Source: Mucilaginibacter sp. JRF (GTDB lineage Bacteria; Bacteroidota; Bacteroidia; Sphingobacteriales; Sphingobacteriaceae). From it: a stretch of DNA of 64,000 nt. The stretch covers positions 496,001 to 560,000 of the forward strand of contig NZ_JADFBY010000002.1 in assembly GCF_015223065.1 (NCBI RefSeq). Direction: 5' to 3'. A model generated the notes under the pieces. The model searched no databases, was not told where the DNA came from, and worked only from the letters and a program-made list of their open reading frames with translations. The number at the start of each line of letters is the position of its first letter. The stretch's first letter is position 1. The translations under genes and the position numbers were made by a program. This document shows positions 63,101-64,000 of the stretch, piece by piece.

Positions 63101-64000
63101 ATCGGGTCTTTAGTCAGCTTCAGGTTTTGCATGTTGATGCTATCAACCAAAAGCGTAGCATTTACCGATGGATATTTTTTGTTCATGTTGGCCGTAGCAT
63201 CAAGGTTAAAGTTGATGTTCGGGTCCTTCATGTAAGCTTTGGCTACGTAGCTGCCGTTGCTGGCGCTGCCTTCCATTACCAGGTTTTGATAGTTGTAACC
63301 CTTTACATAAGCCTTGGCTACATTGCCGTTAAAGCTTAGGCTGGCACGTTTAGGGTCGAGACTTACGCCTTTTATATTGGCCGACATACTTACCATGCCC
63401 ACCATTTGCGGCTGTTTGGTAAGCGCTCCCACATTCAGGTTAACCGCCCTTATATTGGCCGAATATTTTTCTTTGCCCTTACGTTTGCCGCCGCGCATAT
63501 TGGCGGTCAGATCAACCGCGCCATAACTTGAGCGGAGCGCCATTTTGGTATCAAAATCTGTCATGCTACCTTTAAAGGTACCCTTAAGGTTGATGTTGGC
63601 CGGTATGCTCACCGTAGGCGGTATCATACCTGCCGATGCCAGTTTGTATATGTCGGCACGGCTGGTATTAAATTCTTTCAGGTTTACATTAAAGTAGGCC
63701 TTGTTCATATCGGGCAGGCCACGCATATCTGCCGAGGCACGGATGCGGGTGGTGCCAAAGCCCAGCAATTCTAAGTCACGAATGTGCAGGTCGCTCACCT
63801 TGCCATCTATCTTACCATTTATGCGGAACACGGCATTGCTCAGGTTGCGCATTTGCGGCATGGTAGCCATGGCAGGCATCAGCAGGGTAACATCCTTCAT
63901 ACCCAGGCGGCTGCCATCCAGGTTGGCATTAACACCCAATGAGCCTATATCCTTGCTCAGGGCATCAATAGATGGATAGCTAACCTCAACTGATTTTTGC
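60115..64000 (-). CDS. tamB: TamB translocation/assembly module protein, 5' truncated
   Basis: At least 1294 residues; the frame remains open to the window edge, so the N-terminus is missing. It is an AsmA-like, strand-rich protein with repeated beta segments across its length and a C-terminal DUF490 domain (VTVLLGHFIG-type region, LGVLILGHFIGDNP and GVSKRFLSDRLTVSVG). The tail is a charged, Gln-rich coiled coil (ELKDEQQQQQQEQKKEQ). It spans the periplasm and pairs with TamL, whose gene starts 4 bp downstream. Confidence 0.85.
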   Translation of the reverse strand, partial: QKSVEVSYPSIDALSKDIGSLGVNANLDGSRLGMKDVTLLMPAMATMPQMRNLSNAVFRINGKIDGKVSDLHIRDLELLGFGTTRIRASADMRGLPDMNKAYFNVNLKEFNTSRADIYKLASAGMIPPTVSIPANINLKGTFKGSMTDFDTKMALRSSYGAVDLTANMRGGKRKGKEKYSANIRAVNLNVGALTKQPQMVGMVSMSANIKGVSLDPKRASLSFNGNVAKAYVKGYNYQNLVMEGSASNGSYVAKAYMKDPNINFNLDATANMNKKYPSVNATLLVDSINMQNLKLTKDPMRFHGKLVADVPTADPDYLNADIMLTDMVLIQKAQRIQLDTVSLKSTATADSSSLWLKTPMLTAHMGGKYTLTGIAPAMQDMIAKYFNAALATGAKPAPKVKYPPQQFKFDMRFVKTPLIEQFAPDLKTLDPVLINGSFNSTSGELLVKGTMPKIVYGEQIVNNMALDINTADSALNYKLSVDEVKVSPSIDILYTTISGNLKNDKLFTSLQVRDHDKKERYRIAGTLSVLPQQYQFSFVQDGLLLDYMPWAVNADNALSFGNKGILAHNFTITNTNQVLSVNSNPQQPNSPIDVQFRNFKIETLTKMAQQDSLQVGGTINGDANISNFQASPVFTAAINVNDFNFKGDTVGNIALKVDNQTANAYAANVSITGKGNQVNLSGLYYTAPDSRMDMTLNIVKLDMKSIQGFSFGAIRNSTGDITGSLKITGTPTAPAVRGDINFNKVGFNVSMLNSYFRMPQESITFNEQGIRFNDFTLVDSTGNKAVVSGSVYTKTYTDFAFGMNINADNFRVINSTQADNKLFWGKLYIDTDVKIRGDMNSPVVDATLTVNEKTDMTFVLPTADPSVEDREGVVEFIDKDAPKLDSILLARQLDSLRKSDVTGMDVSATINVHKNANFNIVVDERSGDMVKDLRGEASLNGGIDPSGKINLTGSYTVNHGSYNLSFATVKRQFLFKSGSTIQWTGDPTSANIDLTAIYVANVPPVDLIASQSDAQTLVMAKQKLPFNVNLNLKNELLKPNISFDIILPDSNYSMPQTVLTTVENKLAQVRQDPNELNKQVLGVLILGHFIGDNPLQSQGGGGGVEGAIRNSVSGLLTDQLNNLAGGLVSGVDLDFGLSSGEDYSSGTATNRTDLNVGVSKRFLSDRLTVSVGNNFNLEGAQAGQKTTNIAGNVSVNYKLSRDGRYTLRAYRKDEFVVIQGQIVETGLGFTLTMDYNRFSEIFHKRTEEEKAMRRKYRQEEKRKKEEEDKRNQALELKDEQQQQQQEQKKEQPTN

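Overview
The window looks like a chromosomal segment from a member of the Bacteroidota, most likely family Sphingobacteriaceae and Mucilaginibacter/Pedobacter-like. This is inferred from protein content and was not tested by a database search. The pointers are a type 9 secretion (T9SS) C-terminal sorting domain, a hybrid two-component sensor fused to an AraC output domain, TamL/TamB, DUF2723, DUF2851, DUF4890, PA2169-type and YwbE proteins, TAnnTTTG promoter elements, and few Shine-Dalgarno sequences. Both ends cut genes: a FAD/Fe-S oxidoreductase at the left and tamB at the right. I saw no rRNA, tRNA, CRISPR array or complete insertion sequence.

Layout. 1-5 kb: a YdiJ-like FAD/Fe-S dehydrogenase, a FAD/NAD(P)-binding protein and a PA2169-type four-helix protein. 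5-8 kb: a regulatory patch with an XRE regulator, a GNAT enzyme, and an S24/LexA-like repressor divergent from a small ORF with a palindromic candidate operator. 8-9 kb: a dense cluster of intergenic repeats, then a 48-residue secreted peptide. 9-16 kb: a metallo-hydrolase, a zincless Fpg/Nei glycosylase, an outer-membrane barrel and a large DUF2723 membrane protein. 16-25 kb: a HAD phosphatase, a membrane metallophosphoesterase, an AraC regulator, thioredoxin and a T9SS-exported glycoside hydrolase. 25-27 kb: YceI and an A/T-rich HsdR-N-type gene broken by one in-frame TAG. 27-36 kb: a PAS histidine kinase with its response regulator, DUF2851/PspC, an MHS-type transporter, an ArgE-like M20 deacylase and a RelE-type toxin-antitoxin pair. 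36-44 kb: a second repeat cluster, an M28 peptidase, the hybrid sensor and an SDR protein. 44-49.7 kb: ribosomal protein S1, tyrosyl-tRNA synthetase and a RES/Xre toxin-antitoxin pair. 49.7-57.6 kb: an aspartyl-protease-like protein, a LuxE-like protein, SYLF, DUF1345, and the tight run argH-SMR-ywbE, then a third repeat copy and an SDR dehydrogenase. 57.8-64 kb: the tamL-tamB pair.

Most genes are ordinary housekeeping or envelope functions. The less ordinary material is between them. A composite repeat occurs three times, built from a 129-bp core and a 100-bp core that fold into consecutive hairpins, with a palindrome near the 129-bp core each time. Two palindrome families share one architecture, and one of them also appears in collapsed form. 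Several low-complexity word-repeat tracts sit next to gene ends. Candidate operators overlap the promoters of both toxin-antitoxin modules and of the S24-repressor locus. The rpsA leader carries a 5' hairpin and a GGAG motif that is unusual for this phylum.
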